Shown here: positions 54,001 through 64,000 of the stretch, in pieces
Numbering within the stretch: position 1 is the stretch's first letter
How the letters are laid out: every line of letters begins with the position of its first letter
Assembly (NCBI GenBank): GCA_037951105.1
Contig: JBAMJV010003802.1
Coordinates: 1-64,000 of the forward strand
Direction of reading: 5' to 3'
From: Echinarachnius parma
Taxonomy: Eukaryota; Echinodermata; Echinoidea; Clypeasteroida; Echinarachniidae
DNA: 64,000 nt
Program-made: the position numbers and the translations under genes
The notes under the pieces: model-generated
Told to the model about the DNA's origin: nothing
Seen by the model: only the letters and a program-made list of their open reading frames with translations
The model's database searches: none

Positions 54001-54515
54001 TTGTGCTTTTATATATGAGAATAATTTGGGGGAAAAGGAGTGTAAAAGTAAGAAAATGTGGGGTAGAAGGACAAAAAGAGGCAAACAAATTCCCACCTCC
54101 GCCACCACCGGGGCTGACTAATATGAAGTCTAATTGCTTTCACAGCCCCACTACAAACACAACCCCAACAATTATCACTGCATGATGCCTCGTTTGAACA
54201 AAGACAGCATCATCTTACAGAGAGGGGGACTAAGCCCTTTAAGGCATCCCCCGTCCTTTTAATTATTCATAAACTCTAAGCACCTTGCAAATGACCACAA
54301 CAAATTGATTACTCCCCGGGGACCATTCTTCTTCTCGTTAATTTCTAATAGATTGTAGTTAATACACTAGATGTACATGTACATGTACTGCCTTAATCAT
54401 AATACTGTAATTGGAACCTTGGATGTCTTATGATAAATTTGTACATAAACTATTAATTAAAAATCAATCAATATGTTTCAGTACTTTTCACGTTTAGACT
54501 CGTGAAACTATTACA
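54001..54515. other. No recognisable feature
   Basis: ATGTACATGTACATGTAC lies at about 54372. Otherwise nothing notable. Confidence 0.5.
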
Positions 54516-54519
54516 CTAC

Positions 54520-55150
54520 GGGATCACTCTGGGTGAAGTCTGGATATTATACAGATATTGACTGTCTTGAGGGGCAATATAACATTTGAGATCCTCGAGG
54601 GAAGTTATATTTGTGTCGAGGGACATTATATTTTTCCGAAGCGCGTAGCGCTGAGGAAAAATATAGTATTCCGAGACAAAAATATAACTCCCCAAGGGAA
54701 ATGAAATGTTATATGGTTCCCGAAGGAAAAAGTCAATATCTGTTATATTATGATGACCTATATAGATACAAATCAAGATAAATATAAATTTGGTGTTGAA
54801 ATAAAATTATGGACAAGGGAAAATCATTAGATTAAATTGAAATCCTTCCAGTAGAACAGACGTGTTGTTATCGAAATGCTGCGCAAAATGCTTCTTTATT
54901 CGACCGTCCTTTCAAATTTACTTTCGGATCGCGCAATCTCCGTAGAAAGCTTAACAACGCTGCGCGTGCCAGGATGCACATTGTTCATCTTCACACACAC
55001 CCATTGTGACGTAAATTACGTCACCGGTCAATATAACGGCGTTATATTGACTGGTCGGTCAATATAACGCTTCTCATCCTTGTAGCGATGGTCACGTGAC
55101 ATCATTTTGACCAATCGCACACCAGTATCTTTATAGGTCATATAATATAA
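54520..55150. mobile_element. Palindrome-rich element of unknown class
   Basis: An imperfect inverted repeat at about 54535-54770 pairs CAGATATTGACTGTCTTGAGG, CAATATAACATTT and AAGTTATATTTGTGTCGAGG with their complements. Its apex is TTTTCCGAAGCGCGTAGCGC TGAGGAAAA. To the right lie two perfect palindromes: GTGACGTAA-A-TTACGTCAC (55006-55024) and GTCAATATAACG-G-CGTTATATTGAC (55027-55051), the latter followed by a third GTCAATATAACG. Outer boundaries and target duplication are not resolved. Confidence 0.6.
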
Positions 55151-55160
55151 GCTATTGTTA

Positions 55161-55255
55161 TTAACCTATTCAGGACTATAGTCTCGAAAATACTCGGGCT
55201 TGGGTCTATGGAGAATATATGTTGTAGCAAAATCAGTCAGTCCCGAACAGGTTAA
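55161..55255 (+). mobile_element. Ultra-short TTAA element, family A (good copy)
   Basis: 95 bp. TTAACCTATTCAGGACTATA, TTGGGTCTATGGAGAATATA and AGTCCCGAACAGGTTAA, with TTAA on both ends. Confidence 0.85.
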
Positions 55256-55500
55256 AGCACAAAGTGTTAGGCTAGATGTCAGCATTCTTCCTACCCATAG
55301 CTCAAAGAAGAAAGAAAAGGAAAACAAAAACATTAGAATCCTATATGAGAATAATGCTATGAATCATAAGGATGGCCACGTTGGGGGAAAATGAGTATGT
55401 AACTATATACAGTAGATATATGCTTATGATCTAGAGTAGATTGCGAAACACTGCCACGCAATAACCGCCACATGTGTTTTTGATATCCTTACACCCACTG
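55256..55500. other. No recognisable feature
   Basis: AT-rich sequence; a GAAGAAAGAAAAGGAAAAC purine patch at about 55305. Confidence 0.5.
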
Positions 55501-55557
55501 ACACATACACAACCTGAAAGACACACTTTTATCTAGGAAAACTATTATCTGATGAAA

Positions 55558-55762
55558 TCCACACATACACATGTACACATACACGCATACACAAAAGAAC
55601 ACACACATGCACACACACACACATACACATACGCACATATGCACACACACACTCACCAAGACGCACACATACACACACACAATGACATAATGTAATGTAT
55701 ACCAAAGAGTTACGTGTTTGCACACATACACACTTGACAAACACACACACACACGCACACTG
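55558..55762. repeat. Interrupted (CA)n microsatellite
   Basis: ACACATACACATGTACACAT, ACACACACACACACATACAC and related blocks. The Val/Cys-rich minus frames are shadows. ATAATGTAATGTATACCAAA and GATATAATTGAATGTGTACC hint at a duplicated repeat plus flank. Confidence 0.8.
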
Positions 55763-56311
55763 ATATAATTGAATGTGTACCAAGGAGTGAGAACATGAAT
55801 CATCATCTGGGACGCGATTCTTTGAGCTGATGAGAATTTATTGGAAATTAAGCTGTGGCGGTACTAAATTGACTTCCAGACACAAAGGGAGGCTGTATCG
55901 GAGTCAGGGTTTACAAAAAAATGTAATGTGCATTATGTTTCTGTATGTAATGTATACATGGGCTGAATTTATGTGCAGCTGATGTGTATTTTCTGCTGAA
56001 TTGGTCAGTTGATGTGAATTTCTATTTTTTTTTAAGTCTCAATTGAGAAAAAAAAGTTATGTTGTTAAGTTAATGTTCTTATGTCCTTTGTTGTTACACT
56101 ATACATGCATTTGCATTGTGTTAATAACGTAAGTCTTCTGGTAAGAATTTTATGAAAAATTAAATTAACATATTACATTTTTCTTTTCATTTCTCTGATT
56201 TCTCTCATGTCTATTCCTATGCAAATGAAATAGAAAAATCGTTGAATGCAAATTATGTAATCTGAGTAAAGAATCAGATTTGGTCTTAAGACGAATCTGA
56301 AATCATCTCTC
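55763..56311. other. No recognisable feature
   Basis: AT-rich DNA without supported frames. Confidence 0.5.
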
Positions 56312-56348
56312 ACAAAACAAAACAAAACAAAACAAAACAAAACAAAAC
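56312..56348. repeat. (AAAAC)n microsatellite
   Basis: About seven AAAAC units, ending one to two bases before the TTAA of the next MITE. Confidence 0.9.
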
Positions 56349-56353
56349 CTTAA

Positions 56354-56741
56354 AGGGATCTAGTAACTTTGTTGAGATGTGCAAAAACTGATGAATGGTT
56401 GATGCAATGTATACTGTTGTTATCTCATATGTCCTCAGGGTATTGTGTGAAAATTTCAGGTCAAATGGACAATGTATGGCCAAGTAATGAGCGAAAATGC
56501 AAAGTGATATTGGGTGATATTCACCAACTCACTGCATTCACTTTGTACAGGGATGAAAATCTCGCCCGGAGATTTTCTTATCTAAATACTTCAATCATAC
56601 ATATCTTTGTAATGAAAGGGAAGTTTGAAAAACCGAAAGCTGTCCCATGATTTTATTGTTAATACGAATACAACAAGGTATAAAGGAACCGCTAGAATTA
56701 CAATTTTATTTTGAGGATTTGGACAATGTTACTAAGTCCCT
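56354..56741 (-). mobile_element. TTAA-flanked MITE, family C (copy 6)
   Basis: 388 bp from AGGGATCTAGTAACTTTGTT to GACAATGTTACTAAGTCCCT, flanked by TTAA at 56350-56353 and 56742-56745. It is closely similar to copy 4 at 48299-48686 and in the same orientation. The 93-codon frame inside (56369-56650) is not maintained in the other copies. Confidence 0.88.
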
Positions 56742-57286
56742 TTAATGTTTCGCAATGAATGCAAGTCAGACTTAAGTTCATCTTGGCCCTCTGGGTTTAA
56801 AGATTACTTCAAAAAATGAGCACTTTGGGGCAGCCTTAGCGATTCCTCAACTCACTCGATATACAGTTTCCTGTCCCATTTCAAATTTCTACAGAGCCTA
56901 GGGACAGTTATAAGTCAAAGAAGAAATAGAGCTTGTAATACATGTACACTGAATAGAATCCAGAAAAATGTAAATCACATAATCTTTGGATAGAATCTCA
57001 AGACGTTTGGGAAATTACAAAATTCAAAACAAAACAAACCAACACCACGGAATGGATACATGTTGGCTGCCTACGGCATGGTTGTGTAGATAGGAGTGGA
57101 ATGTATCGGATTGCAAATCCTAGCCCAAATTCGTTTCAAATCAAAACACCATTCTACAGATAGATTTCTCTAGTTTTCCCAAAAGCACTCAAATCATCAA
57201 TCAATGGGTTTCTTAGGATGAAACAACATTATCAGATTATTCTACACTAGCGATTAGAATACACCACACTATTTATAAAGCTCTTG

Positions 57287-57533
57287 TCACATAGCGCTGG
57301 ATAGCATTAAACGGAAGCCCGACAGAGAGCCACTTTTTCAATCCGTTCATTTCGGTGCGTATGCGTTTCTTGTCCGTTCCTTGTCAGGCGACGTACGTTG
57401 TTCTATCTGGCAGAATAGTTTTTTGCATGAAGCAATGGAGACAAGATTTCACCACCGGATAATTTGTTTTTGCATTTTTTTTCATCCTTCGGTTGTCCGG
57501 TAAGCTGTCCTGTGAAAAGTGACAACACCCTTT
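57287..57533. mobile_element. Short inverted-repeat insertion with TTTATA duplication
   Basis: The host unit reads CCACACTATTT-TAGTAGAACAC elsewhere (about 58470-58490). Here TTTATA occurs on both sides of a 250-bp insert: CACTATTTATA|AAGCTCTTGTCACATAGCG ... GTGACAACACCC|TTTATAGTAGAACAC. The termini are imperfect inverted repeats (CTCTTGTCAC / GTGTTGTCAC). Superfamily unknown. Confidence 0.6.
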
Positions 57534-57571
57534 ATAGTAGAACACTGTCTTTTCCGGTCTGGTCTTTATAG

Positions 57572-57649
57572 TAGAGCTGAGTCAAACCGGATATTTTGCA
57601 TTTGGAATATGAGTCGTGTAAAAACGGTCGGATATCGAATATTCGGAAG

Positions 57650-57700
<51 letters not shown>

Positions 57701-58118
57701 AAATAGATATTCTGTCCGTTTTTTCAATTAGAATCGGCAGTATAGTGTGGTGTTAGTGTACAAACTGCTGTCAAGATGAAATACTTTGATATCTCATCAT
57801 AGATTCTTCTAAATTTGGCACTCACTATACCACTTGTATATTAATCCTCTTACCTTTGGTTTATTATGTTTTGTTTATTTGTGAATTTATGTAAAATACC
57901 TTAACTTTTAACTTTAGCAATAGATAAGCAGGGTTCAATGTGTCATTTTTTGATCGAATTTATCGAATAGGGATTACAAAATTAAACGGGGGAAAAAAAA
58001 AAATCGTTTTTTTTTTTTTTTTTTTTTTTTTTTCGGATATTCGTATCCGAAAATTTGTATTCGGTATCCGACCTTCACGGTCGGATATCGAATAGCCATT
58101 CGATTTGACTCAGCTCTA
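57572..58118. mobile_element. hAT-type MITE with 8-bp target duplication
   Basis: A 547-bp non-coding element with termini TAGAGCTGAGTCAAACCG and the complement of TAGAGCTGAGTCAAATCG. CTTTATAG is duplicated on both sides (57564-57571 and 58119-58126). The next tandem unit has the uninterrupted site, TTGTCATTATAGCATTTAAT at about 58505. Subterminal TCGGATATCGAAT-like motifs occur at both ends. Long A (about 57650-57697) and T (about 58008-58033) runs lie inside. The 8-bp duplication and TAGAG-type ends fit the hAT superfamily. Confidence 0.85.
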
Positions 58119-59124
58119 CTTTATAGCATTTAATCCTTGTTGTATTTCCCCAAAGATTCTGCAGGACTTAATAAAAAAATATCCAATGAATGCAAATCAC
58201 GCAATCTTAGGATTGTATCTCTGACGTTTGGGAAATTACAAAATTCAAAACAAAATTATCAATGCCGCCCGAGGCATGGTTGTGGAAAAAGGACTTGAAA
58301 TGTATCTGATTTCGAAATATGGCCCAAAATTTGTTTCCAATTAAAACCTTGTTCGCTCCAGCAAGATTTCTCCAGTTTTTCCTAAAGCACTCATATCATC
58401 AATCAATGGAATTTGTAAGGATGAAACAACATTATCAGATTATTCTACTTTAGCGAAAAGAATACACCACACTATTTTAGTAGAACACAGTCATTTCCAG
58501 TCTTGTCATTATAGCATTTAATCCTTGTTGTATTTTCCCAAGATATATTGGCAGGACTTCATCCAAATATAGGCTGGAATCCAATGAATTCAAATCACGC
58601 AATCTTAGGATAGAATCTCGGACGTTTGGGAAATTACAACATTCAAAACAAAATAATCAACAAAAAGAAATGGATGCCTGAGGCATGTTTGTGCAGTATT
58701 AAGGAGCTAAATGTATCTGGTTTCAAATTCTTGCCCAATTTTGTTTCAAATTAAAAACAGTACTCGAGCAAGATTTCTCTGGTTACCAAAACCACTGAAA
58801 TCAACAATCAATCAATAACTTTTTTCTTACAAAGGACTACTCCACTCTAGAGTATTGAACATTTAGAATACACAGAACCATTGGAATTATACAATACAGT
58901 AGGTCTTTATTTCATAAAATCCTCATTTGATGTGGTCGTAATATTCCCCAGTCCAAATATTCCCCAAAGATTTTAGCAGGTTTTTCGTAGGAACATGTAG
59001 ACTGTTAGAACCCCATGAATGCAAATCGCGTAATCTCAGTATAGAATCGGGACATTTGGGAAATTAGAAAATTTTCAAAACAAAACAAATGCACGTAACC
59101 GAATAGATGCTGATCTGCCTCGGG

Positions 59125-59135
59125 GGGGGGGGGGT
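59125..59135. repeat. Poly-G tract
   Basis: Eleven or so G residues after CTCG. Confidence 0.85.
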
Positions 59136-59334
59136 AGTTATGCGTGAAGGAGTGGAACGCATCAGATTGCAAATCCTACCCCAAATTCATTTCTAATCAA
59201 AACATCATTCCAGCGGGTATTCTTCGGCTCTTTGAGTGTGCTTGCTACAGAATGAAATAATACTAGGAGATTCTAGATACTTTGTTACCAATTGCTTTAA
59301 AAAAAAAGAAAAATGTTATGGAGAAAATTCACTC

Positions 59335-59950
59335 TTGCATTTCTTCACAGAACAATGTACATGTACATTGATAACCCAGATTTACATTAGAGACTTTATT
59401 TTGCAACTTAGGATGATTTTTCTCTCCAAAATCAATACAATTTAATTGCTTAGAGGGTTTTATTCCATCCAATAAAAACAATGTTCCTGGGTAATTCATG
59501 ATGTAGAATTTTCCTTTAAAAGAAGACAAATGAAATATAAAACAAATTTCAAAACGGCATTCCTTTGCAGATAAATGAACATACATGTATCTTGATAATC
59601 CAGATTTTCATGGGAGACATTCTATTGCAAAGGATGATGTTTTCCCCAGTAATCAATATACTTTCATAGCTCAGAGGCTTTCATTAAAGAAAAGGTTGTT
59701 CAAGAGAAAGCTCCTAAACGCATTCCTTCACTAAAAAAAAAAGTATATATACATGTACGTTGATAACCTAGATTTACATCACAACATTCGTTTGCAAAGG
59801 ATGTTAATTCCCAAAATCAATATACATGTATGCTTCGATAGCCAAGACACTAAAGACTTGAGGAGGGAGGGAGGGTCTATCAAAGGAAACATTTCTTAAT
59901 GACAATTCTTTGCAAAGAAATGTACACATACATTGATAACCTAGATTTTA
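59335..59950. repeat. Tandem array, about 170-230 bp units (TACATGTACATTGATAACC)
   Basis: TACATGTACATTGATAACCC AGATTTACAT recurs near 59355, 59582, 59750 and 59927, followed by TTTGCAAAGGATGATG-like and AATCAATATAC blocks. Confidence 0.7.
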
Positions 59951-59962
59951 CATTCCTAGTAT

Positions 59963-60122
59963 TCTGTTCCCTACTAGATTTTGCAATTCCCATAGAGTTT
60001 ATACAGGGCCCACCATGCGGTTCCCCGTAGGCAATGGGTTAACCTGTTCCCTACTAGATTTTGCAATTCCCATAGAGTTAGTTTATACAGGGCCCACTGG
60101 GCGAACAGGCATTGGGTTAATT
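59963..60122 (+). mobile_element. Two adjacent ultra-short elements, family B (best copies)
   Basis: CTGTTCCCTACTAGATTTTG, CAATTCCCATAGAGTTTATA, CAGGGCCCACCATG and GTAGGCAATGGGTTAA are followed at once by a second copy ending GGCATTGGGTTAA. The shared TTAA at about 60036-60041 could be one site used twice. Confidence 0.8.
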
Positions 60123-60640
60123 CTATTAGAAATGATCACATGCCAGAGGTTACATTTCCCTTTCACCTGCACATTTCTAAGCACATTTTTCTTCGGCTGT
60201 GAGAATTGGAAACAAAATAAAGGAGAGGTCTTGATTTAAAAAAAACACGGCAGAAATGGAAAGACATAGAGGGATAAGATACAGCAGTTTACCATCTATC
60301 GGTATGCATGAAGGCTGAGATTTTCAGATTTGTATTTTTATTTATGTTTGAAAGGTTAACGAGCAGGAAAAAATGAAGGGAAGACCCCCGAACAACACAA
60401 CGCTACATAAATCACATTACTTGGCCACTGACCCGCAGTGTAATTTCATCTCCCCACAAAAAATATATGTTCGACCATCCTGAAAACTAGTCTTAGCAAA
60501 CCAGGCTTTTTCTCTTCAAAATAAAACCAAATTGGTAAACTGAAACCACCATCTCTATATAAGATTTAGAACTTTCTTTTTTTATAAAACATGAATGTCA
60601 GAAAGTGATGAATTGTTTCACATACTTTATATATTACTTT
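60123..60640. other. No recognisable feature
   Basis: AT-rich DNA without supported frames. Confidence 0.5.
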
Positions 60641-60653
60641 ATTTTAACATTAT

Positions 60654-61170
60654 CTACACAGTGTGTGCATACTGTGATCCACATTGCGAAAATGTGTTCC
60701 CACTGTGACCCACACTGTGTCATACTGTGTGTTCAAACAGTGACCAATATTTCACAACTGTTTTTACACTGTAATCCACATAGTAAAAACAGGATGTTCG
60801 CACCATGATTCACATTATGAAATACAGTGTGAACAGTGTTCCAAAATACTGATATCCACATTGTGAAACATAGCATGTTCACACTGTGAACCAAGCAGTG
60901 ATACACAGCATGTTCACACTGTGATTCACATTGTGAAATACAGTGTGAACACACTGTGATTCACATTGTGAAAATACAGTGTGAACACACTGTGATACAC
61001 ATTGGTGATACTCCAGCCTGTTCACACTGTGATCCACATGACGATACACAGCGTGTTTACACTATTATCCATAAGAAGATACACAGCTTGTTCACACTGT
61101 GATCCATATTATACAACACAGATTATTTCACTGTGAAACACAGCATGTTCACACTGCGACACACCATATT
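60654..61170. repeat. Minisatellite of CACACTGTGATCCACATTGTG units
   Basis: Units of about 36-44 bp built from ACAGTGTGAACACACTGTGA and TTCACATTGTGAAA. CACACTGTG and CACTGTGAA motifs in both orientations make it rich in small inverted repeats. Regularity is highest at 60900-61010. Cys/His-rich frames on both strands are shadows. Confidence 0.8.
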
Positions 61171-61480
61171 TTTTCTTGAAAAGGGAAGAAAATCCATCTG
61201 AGGATAAGGCTACAGGGATGAAATATGATCTATAGAGGACACCTGCGTAAGATGAGGTTGCCGCTCAAATAATTTAATTATTGGGAATCTTCCGCCAAAA
61301 GCATTCATTACTTGGACAGGTATTATAGGCGCCTGTGAGGGAGAAGATTTGTAGACCTTGACGAAAAATCTGCATTGTGAATAATAAATCATGGCTAAAT
61401 TGGGAATAAATCCGCAAGGGTATGACGTTATTAAACATGTATGGCTCAGGAGACTCTGGCATTTCTCTCCTAGACGTTTT
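61171..61480. other. No gene supported
   Basis: A 109-codon minus frame (61210-61539) runs into the next MITE. Its unique part shows no recognisable motif. Confidence 0.45.
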
Positions 61481-61487
61481 AAAGGTA

Positions 61488-61674
61488 CAGTCAAACCTGT
61501 GTATAGTGACAATCCAAGGGAAACAAGAAAAGTGGCCACTATGTAGACAGGTGATCTCTATCTAGACAGGTTCCATAACATTGATTTTCTCTGCACGGGA
61601 TCACTTTATGTGGCCACTATTAATAAGGCAGGTTGGCTGCTATAGACAGGTTGCCACTAAGACAGGTTTGACTG
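61488..61674. mobile_element. TA-flanked MITE, CAGTCAAACCTGT termini
   Basis: CAGTCAAACCTGTGTATAGT at the left and the complement of CAGTCAAACCTGTCTTAGTG at the right, with TA at 61486-61487 and 61675-61676. Internal AAGTGGCCACTATGTAGACAGG and ATGTGGCCACTATTAATAAG form subrepeats. About 187 bp and non-coding. A TA target suggests Tc1/mariner/pogo mobilisation. Confidence 0.85.
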
Positions 61675-61679
61675 TATTT

Positions 61680-62455
61680 CAGATGCATTCTTGCAAACCC
61701 CTTGCACATGGTGCCTAATACACACTGGCTCGGTGTTATGCAGTGCGCTCAATTTGGCCTAGTTCACAATGGCAATCCGCCGTGTTGCATCCCCCACGCT
61801 TGACAATGTCATTTAGCCCTTAATCAGTATTTCTATATATGATTCAGGATATTTGTTTCACTTGATAATTATCAGCCCGAAACAACTTTCAAAACACTGA
61901 TTATAGATTAAAACGAGATATGATACACACCTGTAGTCTTACAGTGACAATGATACTCAATTTGTGTCATACATTGGGAACAATGTTTACATGCTACAAC
62001 ATTGTATGCACGATTTAAAAAATATATAATTAAGTGGTACTGATGTGTATTTTCATGTGTATGGAATGTGCACTATAAGAAAATCCACTATTAATTTCAT
62101 TTTTTTTAAACAAAGCATTTAACAAGAGGAAAAAAGGAAAAGTTAACCCTCCCCCCCCCCCCCCCCCCCCTTGAAAAAAAAAAAACCAAATCCATTCAAC
62201 ACACAGAGAATCTGCAAAACTTACAAAATACACAAGTTTTGCAAATTTGAAAAATAAGATCGAGAACCCTATGATCTTCAAAATAAATTGCAACGGCGCA
62301 CGCATTCAACAGGAAACACGCTTCTATCAGGGGATCGTGGGTAAGGGCTCCACCGCGTTTCGGGGGGAGGGAGTCGGGTTACGCGAGCGGTAGCGGTATT
62401 ATGAGTACAATACAATAAATTCCAGCGTCGCCCTCCATAACCAGGGGGCATGTGC
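61680..62455. other. No gene; poly-C tract
   Basis: A C run at about 62150-62170 precedes TTG and an A run. A CpG-rich patch at 62290-62400 has no supported frame. Confidence 0.55.
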
Positions 62456-62459
62456 ATTA

Positions 62460-63010
62460 TTAGGAGATAATACTCTCCCTTTCTCTCTCTCTCTCACTTA
62501 CTCTTATTCCCCATCTAACATTCCCAGTGTATTTAATGATCGCTTCTTCCTCTCACTCTCTACAATATCATTTTTTTTCCCCGATGCATTTGAGATTTGG
62601 GTTGGTTTAAATTTCCCCCATCTCCTTCCCTGCCCGTCTCTTATTTTCTTCATATTTTCTACAATTTTTTTTTTCTTCTTGATTCAAATTCCTTTACACC
62701 AAGGGTGGTGTACGTGTCAATCCTCCCTTGCTGTCTCCCAGTCTCTTCCATATTCTGTGCTCTATCTCAGAGTCTCTAATTCTTAATCCATTTTTTCTCT
62801 TAATTTACCTTCTTTTTTTTCCTAGTCCGCATTCCATCACATAAGAGGAGGTGTGCTGGTCGGTGTACGTGTTCTTTCTATCTCTCATTATCCATTCCTC
62901 TCTCACACTTAGCTCTTTCTCTATATGGATCTTAATCCACTTTTTCTCTTAATTTCCATTTTTTCTCTCCTAGTCCAATTCCTTCACACAGGAAGAGGAA
63001 GCATGTGCTG
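62460..63010. repeat. Pyrimidine-rich tandem units, about 180 bp
   Basis: TCTTAATCCATTTTTTCTCTTAATTT, TCCTAGTCC, CACATAAGAGGAGGTGTGCT recur as TCTTAATCCACTTTTTCTCTTAATTT, TCCTAGTCC, CACAGGAAGAGGAAGCATGTGCT. A weaker earlier unit lies near 62640-62720. Confidence 0.65.
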
Positions 63011-63470
63011 GTATGCGGATTGAGTCATCATAACAAGCGAAGCCCAGATGAAAATCGATCCGAGCAAATTTCCTCCCCTGAAAAGCATATGTTTTACATA
63101 ATGATATTACAAAAGGTGTTAAAAAAGCGTTTAGTTTGCCCACTTTCGTAACGATAAAATCTACATGTACGGAATTAAATTATTCTCTCGTAGTTGGCCA
63201 ATAATTTGGTTGCCCAATCGGGTAACCAAACTAAGCCATTTATGAAATTTTACTTGCCCAACTTCAATTTTTACTTGCCCCCGAGCAATGGTGCAAGTGC
63301 TAGTGTTGAGCCCAAGTGTTAAGACAACAAGGGTTAAATATTATCTGATTATTCAGCTTACCTGGAAAAAAAAGGGTTTCCCAAGCTCAAAGAAAGGAAG
63401 CTAGAAGTGAATCATCACCGATGCCTGGATGCATGTTCCATGAAGAATGCCACAAACAATGTCTAATTAG
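63011..63470. other. Dispersed TTGCCC repeat scrap, no gene
   Basis: GGTTGCCCAATCGGGTAACC, TTACTTGCCCAACTTC and TTACTTGCCCCCGAGCAATG at 63208-63300 resemble the block near 22027-22110. Confidence 0.45.
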
Positions 63471-63477
63471 CTGATTA

Positions 63478-63685
63478 ATGTTCCAACTAATGTTTCAGCT
63501 TATTAATTATCTGAAAAATGTTTTAGCTCATTATTTTTCTGACAAATGTTTCGGCTCATCTGTTTTCCAACAAATGTTTCAGCTCATTATTTTTCCGACA
63601 AATGTTTCAGCTCATTCATTTTCCAACAAAATGTTTCAACTCATTAATTTTCCAACAAATGGTTCAGCTCATTAACGTTCCGACA
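63478..63685. repeat. Minisatellite, about 29-bp units (about 7 copies)
   Basis: CAAATGTTTCAGCTCATTAT TTTTCCGA and variants. The 65-codon plus frame is a repeat shadow. Confidence 0.85.
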
Positions 63686-64000
63686 GAGAATGCACCACCG
63701 AGCTAGTGAAACTCTTCTAGCAAAGGCAAAGCTCTCACCGATCACTAATGGCACACAATCGCAACATCCGCTATCTGCGTCTTTCATCATCCTTCTTCCT
63801 CGTCCTCCTCGTTCGTTTTTGCGAGCATCTCGTTGATATACTGCCACCGCTAAACAGTTTCGCTACGGCTGCAGACGTTATCAGAATCCTTTCGTTTATG
63901 TCTTTGTCAGGGCAAAAAAATGACCAATGAAATATGTGCATGTGACAAGGGACTGCAAGAAATATATACTGCACAGTAAGATACTGCATCTCTATTTCTC
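63686..64000. other. No recognisable feature
   Basis: Three overlapping 60-72 codon frames on both strands (63644-63989) show no motif. The window ends here. Confidence 0.45.

Larger units (their letters stand above)
56800..59235. repeat. Tandem array, about 395-430 bp units (4 copies), with two transposon insertions
   Basis: GACGTTTGGGAAATTACA marks units at about 57003, 58223, 58620 and (diverged) 59049. Each is followed by CAAAACAAA, GAGGCATGGTTGTG, GTATCTGATTTC, AGCAAGATTTCTCCAGTTTT and GATGAAACAACATTATCAGA. Between units 1 and 2 the array is opened by elements at about 57287-57533 and 57572-58118. Confidence 0.8.

Noticed and set aside
56369-56650. 93-codon frame as a gene
   Set aside because: It lies wholly within a family C MITE and is disrupted in the other copies.

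Overview
The window looks like non-coding DNA from a eukaryotic nuclear genome. It is AT-rich and has no operons, no ribosome binding sites and no long conserved host reading frame. It is packed with microsatellites, diverged tandem arrays and short inverted-repeat transposons. The mix of a DIRS-type retrotransposon, a tRNA-derived SINE, a Penelope-like hammerhead repeat, TTAA- and TA-flanked MITEs and frequent TACATGTA words suggests a marine invertebrate. An echinoderm is my first guess, but nothing here proves the phylum.

The only convincing protein-coding unit is a complete DIRS-like tyrosine-recombinase retrotransposon at 36957-43443, transcribed on the minus strand. It has 130-bp inverted terminal repeats that read as identical. 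An internal complementary region at 37182-37279 matches the outer edge of both ends. A TATA box lies in the right repeat. The leader appears to be intron-bearing. Three overlapping reading frames are intact: a gag-like ORF1, reverse transcriptase/RNase H, and tyrosine recombinase. The element is much richer in G+C than its surroundings and looks recently inserted and potentially active. It sits inside a diverged satellite monomer.

Layout. 1-5000: minisatellite, an inverted-repeat MITE, two diverged tandem arrays and the first TTAA-MITE. 5440-5820: a repeat with a hammerhead-ribozyme-like core, with a second copy at 33775-33990. 8000-12800: tandem arrays, a SINE, a 739-bp CpG-rich inverted-repeat element and a 200-bp CAA microsatellite. 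13000-36500: mostly tandem arrays of 90-450 bp units and short inverted-repeat elements, with a weak candidate host exon at 24511-24626. 36800-47000: satellite arrays hosting the DIRS element, then a 153-bp satellite. 47600-49600: a tandem array built around a short TTAA element, plus TTAA-MITEs. 49800-51950: a 64-bp polypyrimidine minisatellite. 52300-64000: more tandem arrays, palindromic elements, an hAT-type MITE with 8-bp target duplication, and TA-flanked MITEs.

Three short TTAA-flanked families recur. Family A is about 90 bp with ends TTAACCCATTCAGGACTG. Family B is about 80 bp with ends TTAACCCGTTCCCTACTAG. The longer C family is 340-390 bp with ends TTAA-AGGGATCTAGTAAC. Neighbouring repeat copies often preserve the uninterrupted site, so several target-site duplications can be read directly from this window. 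Coordinates of diverged repeats are approximate, and all homology calls are by eye.
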